NCBI GenBank assembly: GCA_963723745.1
Contig: CAVRRZ010000001.1
Coordinates: 248,001 to 312,000, forward strand
Length of the DNA: 64,000 nt
Reading direction: 5' to 3'
Source: CAVRRZ01 sp963723745
GTDB lineage: Bacteria; Actinomycetota; Actinomycetes; Mycobacteriales; Geodermatophilaceae
Below are positions 8,150-15,657 of the stretch, one piece after another (within the stretch, counting starts at the first letter, position 1; each line of letters opens with the position of its first letter). Under the pieces are notes generated by a model. The model did no database searches and had not been told where the DNA came from. It saw only the letters and a list, made by a program, of their open reading frames with translations. The position numbers and the translations under genes were made by a program.

Positions 8150-8649
8150 TCACGACCCGTACAGCGCCGCGTGCAACTCGGCCCGTTCGCCGGTGCGGAT
8201 GAGGTCCAGCAGGGCGGGCAGGGTCTCGGCCAGTCCGGGATGCAGGTGGACTCCCTCGCCGAGAGGCGCGATCGGCAGCCAGGCGGCCTCGGTGCTCTCC
8301 CAGTCGAGCCGCAGCGTCGGCAGGGTGCGCGGATCGGTGAGGCGGGCCAGCACGGTCGTAGGCCCACCCGCCGTGGTCGTCGACCACCTGCGCGCCGAGC
8401 TCCACTGACGACGGGTGCAGCCCGATCTCCTCGGCCGTCTCGCGCAGCGCCCCGACCTCCGGTGACTCACCCCGGCCCAGCGCCCCGCCGGGGACGCTCC
8501 ACGTACCCCGGCTCGCTCACCCATGCCGACCGGTGAGTCAGCAGCAGCTCGAGGCCGTCGCCGCCGGCGCGGTGAACCAGCAGACCGGCGGCACCAGCCA
8601 GACCCCAGTGCTGGTGACCGGCCGCGCAGGTCGTCCACCCGTCGGTCAC
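8150..8649 (-). pseudogene. NUDIX hydrolase, broken by two frameshifts
   Basis: The start overlaps the upstream stop as GTGA at 8649. Frame one encodes GHQHWGLAGAAGLLV and LELLLTHRSAWV; frame two holds the complete Nudix box (GGALGRGESPEVGALRET then AEEIGL); frame three ends LRLDWESTEAAWLPIAPL. Small indels near 8518 and 8360 would be needed to join them. NUDIX enzymes hydrolyse nucleoside diphosphate derivatives. As written the protein cannot be made whole. Confidence 0.75.
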
Positions 8650-9167
8650 GCCGCAGCCTCCCGCCGGTCGATCCGGCTGATCAGCGGCAGGGCGCTCTCC
8701 GGCTCCTCGACGAGCTCCACGTCAACCCACGGGTGCAGCCGACTGAACCGGTCGGCGACGTCCCACGTTGACCGAGGCAGGTACACCACATCGACCACCC
8801 GGCCCCAGCCGGCGCGGAACGTGTACTCCCCGTCATCGGGGGCGGCACCCATCCGGACGACGCCGGCCACCTCCACCCGCCCTAGCACCCACGTCATCCC
8901 GTACAGCGACCAGTAGTCCCGGGACCGCCACGCCTCGCCGAACAGGTCCCCGCGGGCGTCCAGCGTGCCGACCACGCCGCAGGTGCAGTGCTCGCCCGGC
9001 GGCTCGTGAGCGGTGGGCTGGCGGACGCCAGGCGGCGCCCCGCACAGCGCGGTGTGCTGCCCACCCGTCCACGGCACCGAGGGATCAGTCAGCGGCGCGT
9101 ACAGCACCCCCGCCTCGTGGTCGCGGTCCTCCCCGATACCCATGCGCCAGACCCGCCAGAGCTTCAT
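8646..9167 (-). CDS. Hypothetical phage-type protein
   Basis: Start chosen at the ATG at 9167, which has AAGGAGGTCAG upstream; the longer frame adds a non-coding-like N-terminus. 173 residues with CTCGVVG and a Trp/Tyr-rich middle (RSRDYWSLYGMTWVLGRVE), ending VELVEEPESALPLISRID. No known domain. It is translationally coupled (GTGA overlap) to the broken NUDIX gene. Confidence 0.6.
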   Translation of the reverse strand: MKLWRVWRMGIGEDRDHEAGVLYAPLTDPSVPWTGGQHTALCGAPPGVRQPTAHEPPGEHCTCGVVGTLDARGDLFGEAWRSRDYWSLYGMTWVLGRVEVAGVVRMGAAPDDGEYTFRAGWGRVVDVVYLPRSTWDVADRFSRLHPWVDVELVEEPESALPLISRIDRREAAA

Positions 9168-9201
9168 CAGGCTGACCTCCTTGTCCTTGCTCGACTCACT
9201 G

Positions 9202-9390
9202 CTAGATCGCACTCGGATCCCACGGCACATCAGGTGGGACGCCATCGAGGGGCAGGTGCTCGCCGGGGTTCTCGTCACGCCACGCGTCACGTGCGTCGTA
9301 CCAGGCCTGCGGGTCGTCGCCCCACTCCTCGGGGAGGTAGCGGCACAGGCGCGCCGGAGCCGGTCCCTCGGCCTTCTCCCGGCGCCTCAC
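9202..9390 (-). CDS. Small hypothetical protein, coupled
   Basis: 62 residues from a GTG that overlaps the previous stop by four bases (GTGA). The sequence is rich in Trp, Asp and Pro (PEEWGDDPQAWYDARDAW). It shares the A-W-x-E/D-E-H/N-P-G style of its neighbour at 9387-9602, so the two may be diverged duplicates. The function is unknown. Confidence 0.5.
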   Translation of the reverse strand: MRRREKAEGPAPARLCRYLPEEWGDDPQAWYDARDAWRDENPGEHLPLDGVPPDVPWDPSAI

Positions 9391-9602
9391 GCGGCGGCAC
9401 CGCGCTCGAGGCGGCGGCGCACCTCGCGGTGACCGCGCACCATCTCCACCGGCCCGCCCGGCCAGCCGTGCTCCTCGCACCACGCCCGCCGTGCCTCCCG
9501 CCACATGGCGAACCGATCGGCGGTCGTGCGGCCGGGCCAGTCGGGCGGGGAGAAGCCGGCCAGCATCGGCGGCACCTGACCCTCCGCCAGTCGGCGCCGC
9601 AT
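9387..9602 (-). CDS. Small hypothetical protein, coupled
   Basis: 71 residues whose start codon shares a base with the terminase small subunit stop (TGATG). It contains FSPPDWPGRTTADRFAMWR and ARRAWCEEHGWPGGP. Phage genomes of actinomycetes often have such short proteins next to terminase genes. No domain is recognised. Confidence 0.55.
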   Translation of the reverse strand: MRRRLAEGQVPPMLAGFSPPDWPGRTTADRFAMWREARRAWCEEHGWPGGPVEMVRGHREVRRRLERGAAA

Positions 9603-9955
9603 CAGGCCGCCCCCGTGATGGCGTACACGCCCCGGGGGCGGCCGCGCACCTGATCGCGGCCGGTGTCCTCACCCGACGGAATCCGCAGCGCCGTCAACAG
9701 CCGAGCGAACGTCACCCGCTGCTGCCGCAGCTCCACCAGCGCCGGATGCACCCGCGTGCCCTGTGACGTCGTCGAGGTCAGCCCCTCAGCCTCGATGAGG
9801 GACTGCATGTCGTCGAGAGTGTCAGCGGTGCGGCAGCACTCACGCAGGATCGTCGTCTCGTGCTCGTCGAGCTCGTAGTCACGCAGGACGGCGCGCCACA
9901 AGGCACGCCCGCTACGACGCAGTCCCGCAGGCGGTCTCGGTACTTCCTGAGCCAT
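9602..9955 (-). CDS. Phage terminase small subunit, P27-like
   Basis: 117 residues from the ATG at 9955 (AAAGGGG upstream). SGRALWRAVLRDYELDEHE, then ILRECCRTADTLDDMQ, LIEAEGLTSTTSQGTRVHPA and LVELRQQRVTFARLLTAL follow the helical pattern of P27-family small terminases, including the HPAL-x-E-x-R signature. Small terminases recognise the packaging site on DNA and load the large subunit. No large subunit is encoded nearby. In SaPI-type satellites a lone TerS redirects a helper phage's packaging; that role here is inferred. Confidence 0.75.
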   Translation of the reverse strand: MAQEVPRPPAGLRRSGRALWRAVLRDYELDEHETTILRECCRTADTLDDMQSLIEAEGLTSTTSQGTRVHPALVELRQQRVTFARLLTALRIPSGEDTGRDQVRGRPRGVYAITGAA

Positions 9956-9984
9956 TACCGGCCCCTTTCCAGTCATTGTCAGGG

Positions 9985-10098
9985 TCAGACGTTTCGGATC
10001 CGGGTGTAGGCCAGCCCTATGCCGGCGGAGAGGGCCGAGCGGGTGGGGCAGGGGTCGGTCCCCCAGGGGTGCGGGTCGGGCGTCCTGGGCGTGCTCAT
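9985..10098 (-). CDS. 37-residue coupled small protein
   Basis: Starts at an ATG that overlaps the stop of the 269-residue gene (ATGA) and ends 29 bases before the terminase start. The sequence begins MSTPRTPDPHPWGTD and ends AYTRIRNV. It is short, but its placement between two coupled genes makes translation likely. The function is unknown. Confidence 0.4.
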   Translation of the reverse strand: MSTPRTPDPHPWGTDPCPTRSALSAGIGLAYTRIRNV

Positions 10099-10904
10099 GC
10101 GCTCTTGGCCATGCTCGGCTCGGTGTGGCGCGCACGGGACTGCTCTTTGACTCCCGTGCGCGCCTCGGCCTCCCGCCGCTCCTGTGCTTGGGCAGCGGCC
10201 TTCTTCGCCCGTGCGCAGCGGTCGGTGAACTCGTCGAGGGTGGCGAGGTTGAGTCGATGACCGGCGAGGGCGAGCGCCTTCGCGACCGGCACGTTGGTCG
10301 GCAGCGCGGCCAGCTCGCCCGGTCCGAGGTCGGCGAGGCACAGCGCCTTCCTGCGGTGGTCGAGGGCGACGCCCTGCGTGCTCGTGGCGATCAGTGCCCA
10401 CACGGCTTCGACGCGGGTCAGGTGCGTGAGGGCGTTGCGCGCATCGGACCAGATGGCCATGAGGGACGGCGGGACCATGGAGACGGCGGTGGGGTTGATG
10501 AGGGAGACGGTTGGGAGTTCCCGGCGGGCGGCCACCAGCGCCTTGTCGGCGGCTTCGACGACGGGGCGCATCGTCTCGATGAGTGCGGCAGCGTGCTTGC
10601 GGATCACCGCGGCGCGGCGCCCGGCCTTCTCCCCGGCCACCATGCTCTCGACACGGAGGGTGCGCAGATGCTCACCGACGAGCGCGGTGCGGACGGCGTC
10701 GTCCTGCGCGGGGTCGACTCCTGCTGCGAGTGCGGCCAGGACCGTCCGACGTACCGCGGAGGGGTCATAGGCGGGGACGGCGGTGGAAGTGGCTTCCTCG
10801 ATGGCGTCCAGTTCCCTGCTGAGCTTCGCGGGCAGGGCGATGCCGAGGTGGCGGAAGTGCTGACGGGCCTGGGAGAGGGCCAGCTCGGCGCTGTCGTTGT
10901 TCAT
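10095..10904 (-). CDS. Hypothetical helical phage/satellite protein
   Basis: 269 residues, almost entirely helical, with a basic Ala-rich C-terminus (RAKKAAAQAQERREAEART). No Cys clusters, catalytic motifs or membrane segments are seen. The N-terminus LALSQARQHFRHLGIALPAK and central ALIETMRPVVEAADKAL suggest coiled-coil packing. Its place between the replication ATPase block and the terminase small subunit is where many satellites and phages keep DNA-binding or capsid-remodelling proteins; no homolog is recognised. Confidence 0.6.
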   Translation of the reverse strand: MNNDSAELALSQARQHFRHLGIALPAKLSRELDAIEEATSTAVPAYDPSAVRRTVLAALAAGVDPAQDDAVRTALVGEHLRTLRVESMVAGEKAGRRAAVIRKHAAALIETMRPVVEAADKALVAARRELPTVSLINPTAVSMVPPSLMAIWSDARNALTHLTRVEAVWALIATSTQGVALDHRRKALCLADLGPGELAALPTNVPVAKALALAGHRLNLATLDEFTDRCARAKKAAAQAQERREAEARTGVKEQSRARHTEPSMAKSA

Positions 10905-10926
10905 GGGAATCCTTCCGTTGACGGGG

Positions 10927-11094
10927 TTAGCGGTTGCCGAATAGGGAGCGGGTGAGCCGACGCAGGGCTGCCTCCGGGGTGTCGGGCAGGTCGGTGTCCG
11001 AGTCGTCCGGGTTGGCGCCCTCGGACGGCAGCTCGCGGGTGCCGAACAGTTGAGCAGTGACGGCGCGTCCGACCTCGTCGTCCTCGTCAGTCAT
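10927..11094 (-). CDS. Small acidic protein (55 aa)
   Basis: Start at the ATG at 11094, with GGGAGGCA upstream. It has an acidic N-terminus (MTDEDDEVGRAV) and two copies of a QLFG/SLFG motif (AVTAQLFGTRELP and RRLTRSLFGNR), suggesting a short internal repeat. It precedes the 269-residue gene by 22 bases. The function is unknown. Confidence 0.5.
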   Translation of the reverse strand: MTDEDDEVGRAVTAQLFGTRELPSEGANPDDSDTDLPDTPEAALRRLTRSLFGNR

Positions 11095-11250
11095 CGCTGG
11101 TGCCTCCCTGCGGTTCGATCGGCGGGTGGCCGCGCCCCGGCGCAGGACGATCACAGCGCGAAAGGGATGCGCTCCCGCCCTTGGATTCCGGGTTCCTCTG
11201 CGCCATGGCGTGCAGAGGCCGGTGACTTTCACGCCGGGGCGCGGCCGCGC

Positions 11251-11436
11251 TCACCGGGGGGCTTCCTCGGTGAGCAGGTACTCGAAGGGCTCGGGGTCGG
11301 GCCTCCGCTTGCTGGTACTGGGGTAGGTGCGGCGCTTGCCGACCTGGGCGCGGCACCAGTCGCAGCGGCCATCCTTGCCGGGCTTGCGGACGGACACCTC
11401 GAAGTGCCCGCAGTCAGGGCAGTAGTGGGCGGTCAT
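11251..11436 (-). CDS. Small zinc-ribbon protein
   Basis: 61 residues from an ATG overlapping the ATPase stop (ATGA). Two CxxC pairs (YCPDCGHFE and CDWCRAQVG) form a typical zinc ribbon, followed by a basic stretch (KRRTYPSTSKRR). Such proteins accompany phage replication or late-gene regulators. The role is unknown. Confidence 0.6.
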   Translation of the reverse strand: MTAHYCPDCGHFEVSVRKPGKDGRCDWCRAQVGKRRTYPSTSKRRPDPEPFEYLLTEEAPR

Positions 11437-12809
11437 GCGACGTCCTCGCATCCGGGGTGGGTGTCCCCTGCGGCCGGGTCGATGGCTTCCCCGCAGGCGC
11501 GGCAGGTTGAGATCGCGCGAAGCCGAGTGAGGATGCACATCCCGCACTTGCCGTTCGCGGTGTTGATGGCGCTGACCGGGTGCCCGCAGTCAGCGAGGTC
11601 GGGAGCGTCTGGCTCCATGGGTGCCGTCATGGGTGCCATGGGTGCCGGAATCTGAGAGCCGGAATCCATGGCACCCATGGGGAATCCATGGGGAAGGCCC
11701 CATGTGTAGGACGCGCCCTTGCCGAAGCCGTTGCGCACGGTCTTGGCCTTGATCCGTCCGCGGGCCTTCTTGACCGCGTTCTCGCTGTGGCCGATCAGCC
11801 GGGCTGCCTTGATGACGTCCTGGGCCGGAGCTGAACCGCCGCAGTCGTTGAGATAGTCGGTCAGCCATGCATCGAGCTCGTTCCGCTCGTGCCGGTCCTC
11901 GTCACCCTGGGGGCTGCGCTGCAGGAGATCCCGCACGGACGTCTCGGACTCCCCGAGCCAGGTCACCCGCCCGACGCTGGCCGTACCGCCGTCGTCCGAC
12001 GGCACGGTGGCCTCCTCGATCCGGTAGGCGAGCGAGGCGACGTCGAGGGACTGGCCGTTGGTCTTGATCACCGAGAGCGTGCAGGTGCCCTCGTCCTCGT
12101 CCCGGGCGCAGCCGAGGGCCTGACGAATGACCTGTCCGTAGGCGCCGGCCCCGCCGATGGAGTCGAGCGGCTCGGAGCCGGTGGTGCTCTTGCGGAAGTG
12201 CCCGATGCCGAGGATCGCCGTGTTCGTCTGGTGCGCGAGCGCCTTCAGCTTCTCGAGCTGCGGTCGGATGTTGCTGTTGTCGTTCTGCTGCCCGTCGAGC
12301 GAGGAGTTCAGCGCGTCGAGCACCACGAGCGCGGGCCGCAGTTCCTTGATGGCGTCCCGGAGCTGATCGAGGTCGGCCTCCACGAGGAACGGGCTACCGT
12401 CCGACGCCCCGTGCACCACGTCCACGGTGGTGAGCCGTCCAGGCTCCCCGTCGGCGGCGACGAACCGGGCCTTGAAGACACCTTCGGAGTCCTCGGTCAG
12501 CGAGTAGAGGACGTTCTGCGGTCGCCCGAGGAAGCTGCCGGCCAGCTCCCCGATGGTGAGCTTCGCGGCGAGGTCAGCGGCCACCGTGGACTTCCCGACG
12601 CCAGGCTTGCCGACGAGCATGGCCAGCTCGGCGACCGGCAGGTAGTCGGTCCAGAGGTAGCGGGTCGGAACGATCTTCACGTCCTGCAGCGACCGGAGAC
12701 GCAGCTTCCGCGTTCCGTCTGAGGCGGCAGGCGCCGGCCGTGGGCAGGTGCATTCGGAGTAGCCGCGCTGCAGGTCGCAGCTCGGTGAGTGCTCGGCGAG
12801 TTTGCCCAT
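11433..12809 (-). CDS. RepA-like AAA ATPase (replicative helicase type)
   Basis: 458 residues from the ATG at 12809, which shares a base with the previous stop (TGATG). The N-terminus has CDLQRGYSECTCPR. Residues ~65-260 form a RecA-fold AAA_25 domain: Walker A VGKPGVGKST, Walker B ALVVLDALNSS and a sensor-like ILGIGHFRKS. A winged-helix-like part follows (VIKAARLIGHSENAVKKARG), and the C-terminus carries CGMC, CRAC and DTHPGC zinc-binding Cys. It is probably a hexameric helicase or primase-helicase for element replication, acting with the DnaB-N-like protein before it. Confidence 0.75.
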   Translation of the reverse strand: MGKLAEHSPSCDLQRGYSECTCPRPAPAASDGTRKLRLRSLQDVKIVPTRYLWTDYLPVAELAMLVGKPGVGKSTVAADLAAKLTIGELAGSFLGRPQNVLYSLTEDSEGVFKARFVAADGEPGRLTTVDVVHGASDGSPFLVEADLDQLRDAIKELRPALVVLDALNSSLDGQQNDNSNIRPQLEKLKALAHQTNTAILGIGHFRKSTTGSEPLDSIGGAGAYGQVIRQALGCARDEDEGTCTLSVIKTNGQSLDVASLAYRIEEATVPSDDGGTASVGRVTWLGESETSVRDLLQRSPQGDEDRHERNELDAWLTDYLNDCGGSAPAQDVIKAARLIGHSENAVKKARGRIKAKTVRNGFGKGASYTWGLPHGFPMGAMDSGSQIPAPMAPMTAPMEPDAPDLADCGHPVSAINTANGKCGMCILTRLRAISTCRACGEAIDPAAGDTHPGCEDVA

Positions 12810-13381
12810 CAGCTCACCGCCCGCAGGTGGCCGGCCGCAGCGAGGCGCCGGTCGTGCAGTCGGCGGACGAGGCGGCACTCCGCGTCGAGAAGGTCGATCA
12901 GAACGTCGAGCGAGGAGGTCTCAGCGGCCTGGGCGACGCGAGCCGCCATCTCGACACAGCGTCGACGCAGAGCCTCGTCGATGACGCCGTTCGCGTAGTA
13001 CCGCCACGAACAGGGTGTGGGCACGGCGGCGTACAGGTCGGCCATGCGCTGCGCGAACGCCTGGATCGCGGCGCCGCCGGAGACGATCCCGTCGGCGCGG
13101 GCCCGAACGAGGGCTGCCGCCGGGTCGGGCGGGATGTTGTCGGCCACGAGCAGTCGGGCGACGGTGACGATCTGCTCGTGCAGGTAGTCGGCGAGGTCGT
13201 GCTCGTGGATCAGGTCGAGGGCTTCCTTCGCGGTCGGTACCTGCATGTGCAGCAGTGCGCCGACGAAAGCTTCCTCGGCGTGCGTCGGGTGGCTCCGTCG
13301 GTCACTAGCGGTACGCTGACCATGCCCGCCCGGCATGACCGCGCCCGTCCCGACCATCGTGTGGGGGCGGGCGTTCGTCAC
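12809..13381 (-). CDS. DnaB N-terminal-domain-like replication protein
   Basis: 190 residues. After a basic low-complexity start, AEEAFVGALLHMQVPTAKEA and YLHEQIVTVARLLVADNIPP match the helical N-terminal domain of DnaB-type helicases, but no RecA motor follows in this gene; the motor is in the next, overlapping gene. The N-terminal and motor halves of a replicative helicase therefore appear to be split over two coupled genes. The GTG start overlaps the excisionase stop by four bases. Confidence 0.6.
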   Translation of the reverse strand: MTNARPHTMVGTGAVMPGGHGQRTASDRRSHPTHAEEAFVGALLHMQVPTAKEALDLIHEHDLADYLHEQIVTVARLLVADNIPPDPAAALVRARADGIVSGGAAIQAFAQRMADLYAAVPTPCSWRYYANGVIDEALRRRCVEMAARVAQAAETSSLDVLIDLLDAECRLVRRLHDRRLAAAGHLRAVS

Positions 13382-13566
13382 GCTGCCCCCTGCTGCTCGA
13401 GCCGCGCGACGTACTCCTCGACCGCGGATGCGGGCACGAACCGGCGTCGGCCGATCTTCACGGTGCGCAACTCCCCCGTCGTGATCAGCTCATAGACCTT
13501 GGTGCGGCCAAGCCCGCCGAGAGCCTTGCCGGCGTCCGGGTAGACCGGCAGAAGGACCGGGTTCAT
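13378..13566 (-). CDS. xis: Excisionase (HTH_17 family)
   Basis: 62 residues in the MerR-like winged-helix fold used by actinophage and AICE excisionases: GLGRTKVYELITTGELRTVK followed by IGRRRFVPASAVEEYVARL. Such proteins bend DNA at the attachment sites to favour excision by the tyrosine integrase. It heads the minus-strand replication/packaging transcript, so excision and replication genes would be switched on together when the divergent repressor is lifted. Confidence 0.85.
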   Translation of the reverse strand: MNPVLLPVYPDAGKALGGLGRTKVYELITTGELRTVKIGRRRFVPASAVEEYVARLEQQGAA

Positions 13567-13589
13567 CTGGACTCCCCTGCTTTAGTTAC

Positions 13590-13650
13590 AGCGTTGGAAT
13601 TCCAACGCTTGACCGGACGCTAACGAACGTCGGCGTGTTCGTCAAGCGTT
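13590..13650. promoter_or_regulatory. Operator region between xis and repressor
   Basis: A perfect 20-bp palindrome occupies 13590-13609. AACGCTTGAC at 13604-13613 recurs inverted as GTCAAGCGTT at 13641-13650, so half-sites of the same CAAGCGTT core lie on both sides of the divergent promoters. This arrangement is what a lysogeny-type repressor would bind to control both xis and itself. Confidence 0.75.
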
Positions 13651-13684
13651 GCGCATCGAATCCCTGAGGCGTACAGTCCCGGAC

Positions 13685-14290
13685 GTGGATGAACTAGATG
13701 CGGTGGTCGCCAGCCGGCTTCGCGAGGTCCTCGATGACGAGTCCATGCGACGGGAGGACCTGGCCCAACAAATGCACCAGCTGGGTTTCCGATGGACCGG
13801 CAACACGATTACGCAGGTCGTCACCGGTCGCCGGGCGCTGTCACTGCTCGAGGCGGCCGGAATCTGTGCCGCGCTGGGTACATCTCTGGCCGACTTTCTC
13901 GGCAGCTCCGGAGAAGTGAAGCTGCCCAACTTTGATGACCGCTTTCCGGTCGCCGACATCGGGGAGGCGATCCGCAGCGGCGGCGGCGATTGGGGAAGCC
14001 GGGGCTTGGTCCGATCGCTCCTCGGGCCGGCGAGTCGGGAGTTCGCGGAGGTGAACGTGAAGGCGGCGCGGCGCCTCGGCGTATCGCCAGCGGAGGTGAA
14101 TGAGGCCGCTATGCAGTTGTGGAACAGGCCTCTTGGCGCGGAACGGGATCATCGCTTCGACACCAGCGACCTTGATTTCAACGCCCCGGAGAATCGGCGA
14201 ACGCTGCAAGCCCGACGAGGTCACGCGACGCGCGCTCTGATCGACGAACTTCGCGCTCACTTCGCCTCGCAGCAGGAGCAGCAGTCGTGA
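13685..14290 (+). CDS. XRE-type repressor of the element
   Basis: 201 residues from a GTG at 13685. The N-terminal HTH is visible in MRREDLAQQMHQLGFRW, then GNTITQVVTGRRALSLLEAA and ALGTSLADFLGSS. The C-terminal region (to ~residue 200) is a helical extension without a clear LexA-type protease motif. It is divergent from xis, with the palindromic operator between them, and is coupled (GTGA) to the integrase. It probably acts as the immunity repressor of the element. Confidence 0.75.
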   Translation: MDELDAVVASRLREVLDDESMRREDLAQQMHQLGFRWTGNTITQVVTGRRALSLLEAAGICAALGTSLADFLGSSGEVKLPNFDDRFPVADIGEAIRSGGGDWGSRGLVRSLLGPASREFAEVNVKAARRLGVSPAEVNEAAMQLWNRPLGAERDHRFDTSDLDFNAPENRRTLQARRGHATRALIDELRAHFASQQEQQS

Positions 14291-15429
14291 CCAGGCGCGC
14301 AGCAAGCGGCGAGTCGTCGATCCACAAGGGCACCGACGGCCGCTGGCACGGCTACGTGTCGATGGGGCTGAAGGAAGGCGGCAGGCGCGACCGCCGGCAC
14401 GTGTCCGGCGCCAAGCGCGCCGACGTCGTGGCGAAGGTGCGTGAGCTTGAGCGGAAGCGCGACGCCGGCACTGCAGGAGCGGCCGGGCGAGCACCTACCG
14501 TCGCCGAGTGGCTTGGGCACTGGCTCGACACCATCGCGGCGCGCAAGGTGCGCCCGTCAACCCTGGTGCGATACCGGCAGCTCGTCACCAACCAGCTCGT
14601 CCCCGGCATCGGGCACCACCGGCTCGACCGGCTACAGCCCGAGCATGTGGAGAAGCTGTACGGGGACCTGTTGACGGGCGGCCTGTCACCGGCCTCGGTC
14701 CTGCAGGCGCATCGGGTGCTGTCGCGGGCGCTCAAGGTCGCCATGCAGCGCGACAAGGTGGCCCGCAACGTCTGCACGTTGGTCGACGCGCCAACCGTCG
14801 AGCGGGAGGAGGTGCGGCCGCTGTCGGCGCAGGACGCCCGCCGGGTACTCGAGGCGGCCCGCGGTCGCCGGAACGCTGCCCGCTGGTCGGTCGCTCTGGC
14901 CTTGGGGCTCCGGCAGGGTGAGGCGCTGGGGCTGACGTGGGACGCGGTCGACCTCGAAGCGGGCGCGCTCACAGTGCGGCAGGCGCTGCAGCGGCAACCC
15001 GGACAGGGTCTGGTTTTCGTGCAGCCGAAGTCTCGGGCGGGGCGACGAACCATCGCGCTGCCCGGCCCGCTCCGTGAGGCGCTCCGCGCCCACCGGACGG
15101 CGCAGCTGGCCGAGCGCATGGCCGCAGGCTCTCAGTGGCACGACCACGATCTCGTGTTCTGTCAGGAGAACGGGCGGCCGATCGACCCACGCAGCGACCA
15201 CCGAACGTGGAGATCCCTGCTGGCCGATGCCGGAGTCCCACAAGCTCGCCTGCACGACGCCCGCCACACCGCGGCCACGCTGCTGCTGCAACAGAGAGTG
15301 CCCGCGCGGGTGGCGATGGAGATCCTCGGCCACTCGCAGATCAGCCTGACCCTGGGCACGTACTCGCACGTCGTCCCCGAGCTGGCCGAGGACGCCGCTC
15401 GACGCATGGGAGATGCGCTGTGGGGATGA
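14287..15429 (+). CDS. int: Tyrosine recombinase / integrase
   Basis: 380 residues. It has an N-terminal AP2-like arm-binding part (STDGRWHG-type start), a SAM-like core-binding domain (~60-150) and a catalytic domain with Arg in ALALGLRQGEALGLTWD, HDARHTAATLLLQ and the Tyr in LGTYSHVVPE. It ends 69 bases before the right attachment copy, the usual place for an integrase using a tRNA target. The start overlaps the repressor stop. Confidence 0.9.
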   Translation: MTRRAASGESSIHKGTDGRWHGYVSMGLKEGGRRDRRHVSGAKRADVVAKVRELERKRDAGTAGAAGRAPTVAEWLGHWLDTIAARKVRPSTLVRYRQLVTNQLVPGIGHHRLDRLQPEHVEKLYGDLLTGGLSPASVLQAHRVLSRALKVAMQRDKVARNVCTLVDAPTVEREEVRPLSAQDARRVLEAARGRRNAARWSVALALGLRQGEALGLTWDAVDLEAGALTVRQALQRQPGQGLVFVQPKSRAGRRTIALPGPLREALRAHRTAQLAERMAAGSQWHDHDLVFCQENGRPIDPRSDHRTWRSLLADAGVPQARLHDARHTAATLLLQQRVPARVAMEILGHSQISLTLGTYSHVVPELAEDAARRMGDALWG

Positions 15430-15498
15430 ACTGGCAACCACAGTGGCACCGCCGCAGCGCCCCAGGCTGGCGCTCGGCAGGGAACGTGCAGGTCAAAC

Positions 15499-15539
15499 CG
15501 GTGGGCCCCGAGGGGATCGAACCCTCAACCCGCGGATTA
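15499..15539. repeat. Attachment site, right copy
   Basis: Identical to 5304-5344. On the minus strand it continues upstream as TTGCTAATCC rather than the Lys CTTTTAATCC of the left copy, so the two flanks differ right at the anticodon loop. No complete tRNA 5' half is attached to either copy. Confidence 0.8.
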
Positions 15540-15657
15540 GCAATCGCAATGACCCCTTGCGAGCCGCTCGGTCCCCTTACGCCCCCCTGAAGTGCACCTT
15601 CTCTTCGCGAGTCATCTAGTTGAGCGCCTTCCATACCCCTACTGACCCTAGATTTCG

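Larger units (their letters stand above)
5304..15539. mobile_element. 10.2-kb integrative element, phage-satellite-like
   Basis: Perfect 41-bp direct repeats (5304-5344 and 15499-15539) built from a tRNA 3' half bound this element, and a tyrosine integrase gene ends 69 bases from the right copy. The right half is an int / repressor / xis / replication block around a palindromic operator. A chain of overlapping minus-strand genes continues through a terminase small subunit. No large terminase, portal, capsid or tail gene is present, so it is not a complete prophage. No TraB/FtsK-type transfer gene is visible, which argues against an actinomycete conjugative element. Gene content fits a phage-inducible chromosomal island; mobility has not been shown. 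Confidence 0.75.

Noticed and set aside
5345..15498. Actinomycete integrative and conjugative element (AICE)
   Set aside because: Integrase, excisionase and replication genes fit, but no FtsK/SpoIIIE-like transfer gene or Spd genes are present, and a terminase small subunit is.
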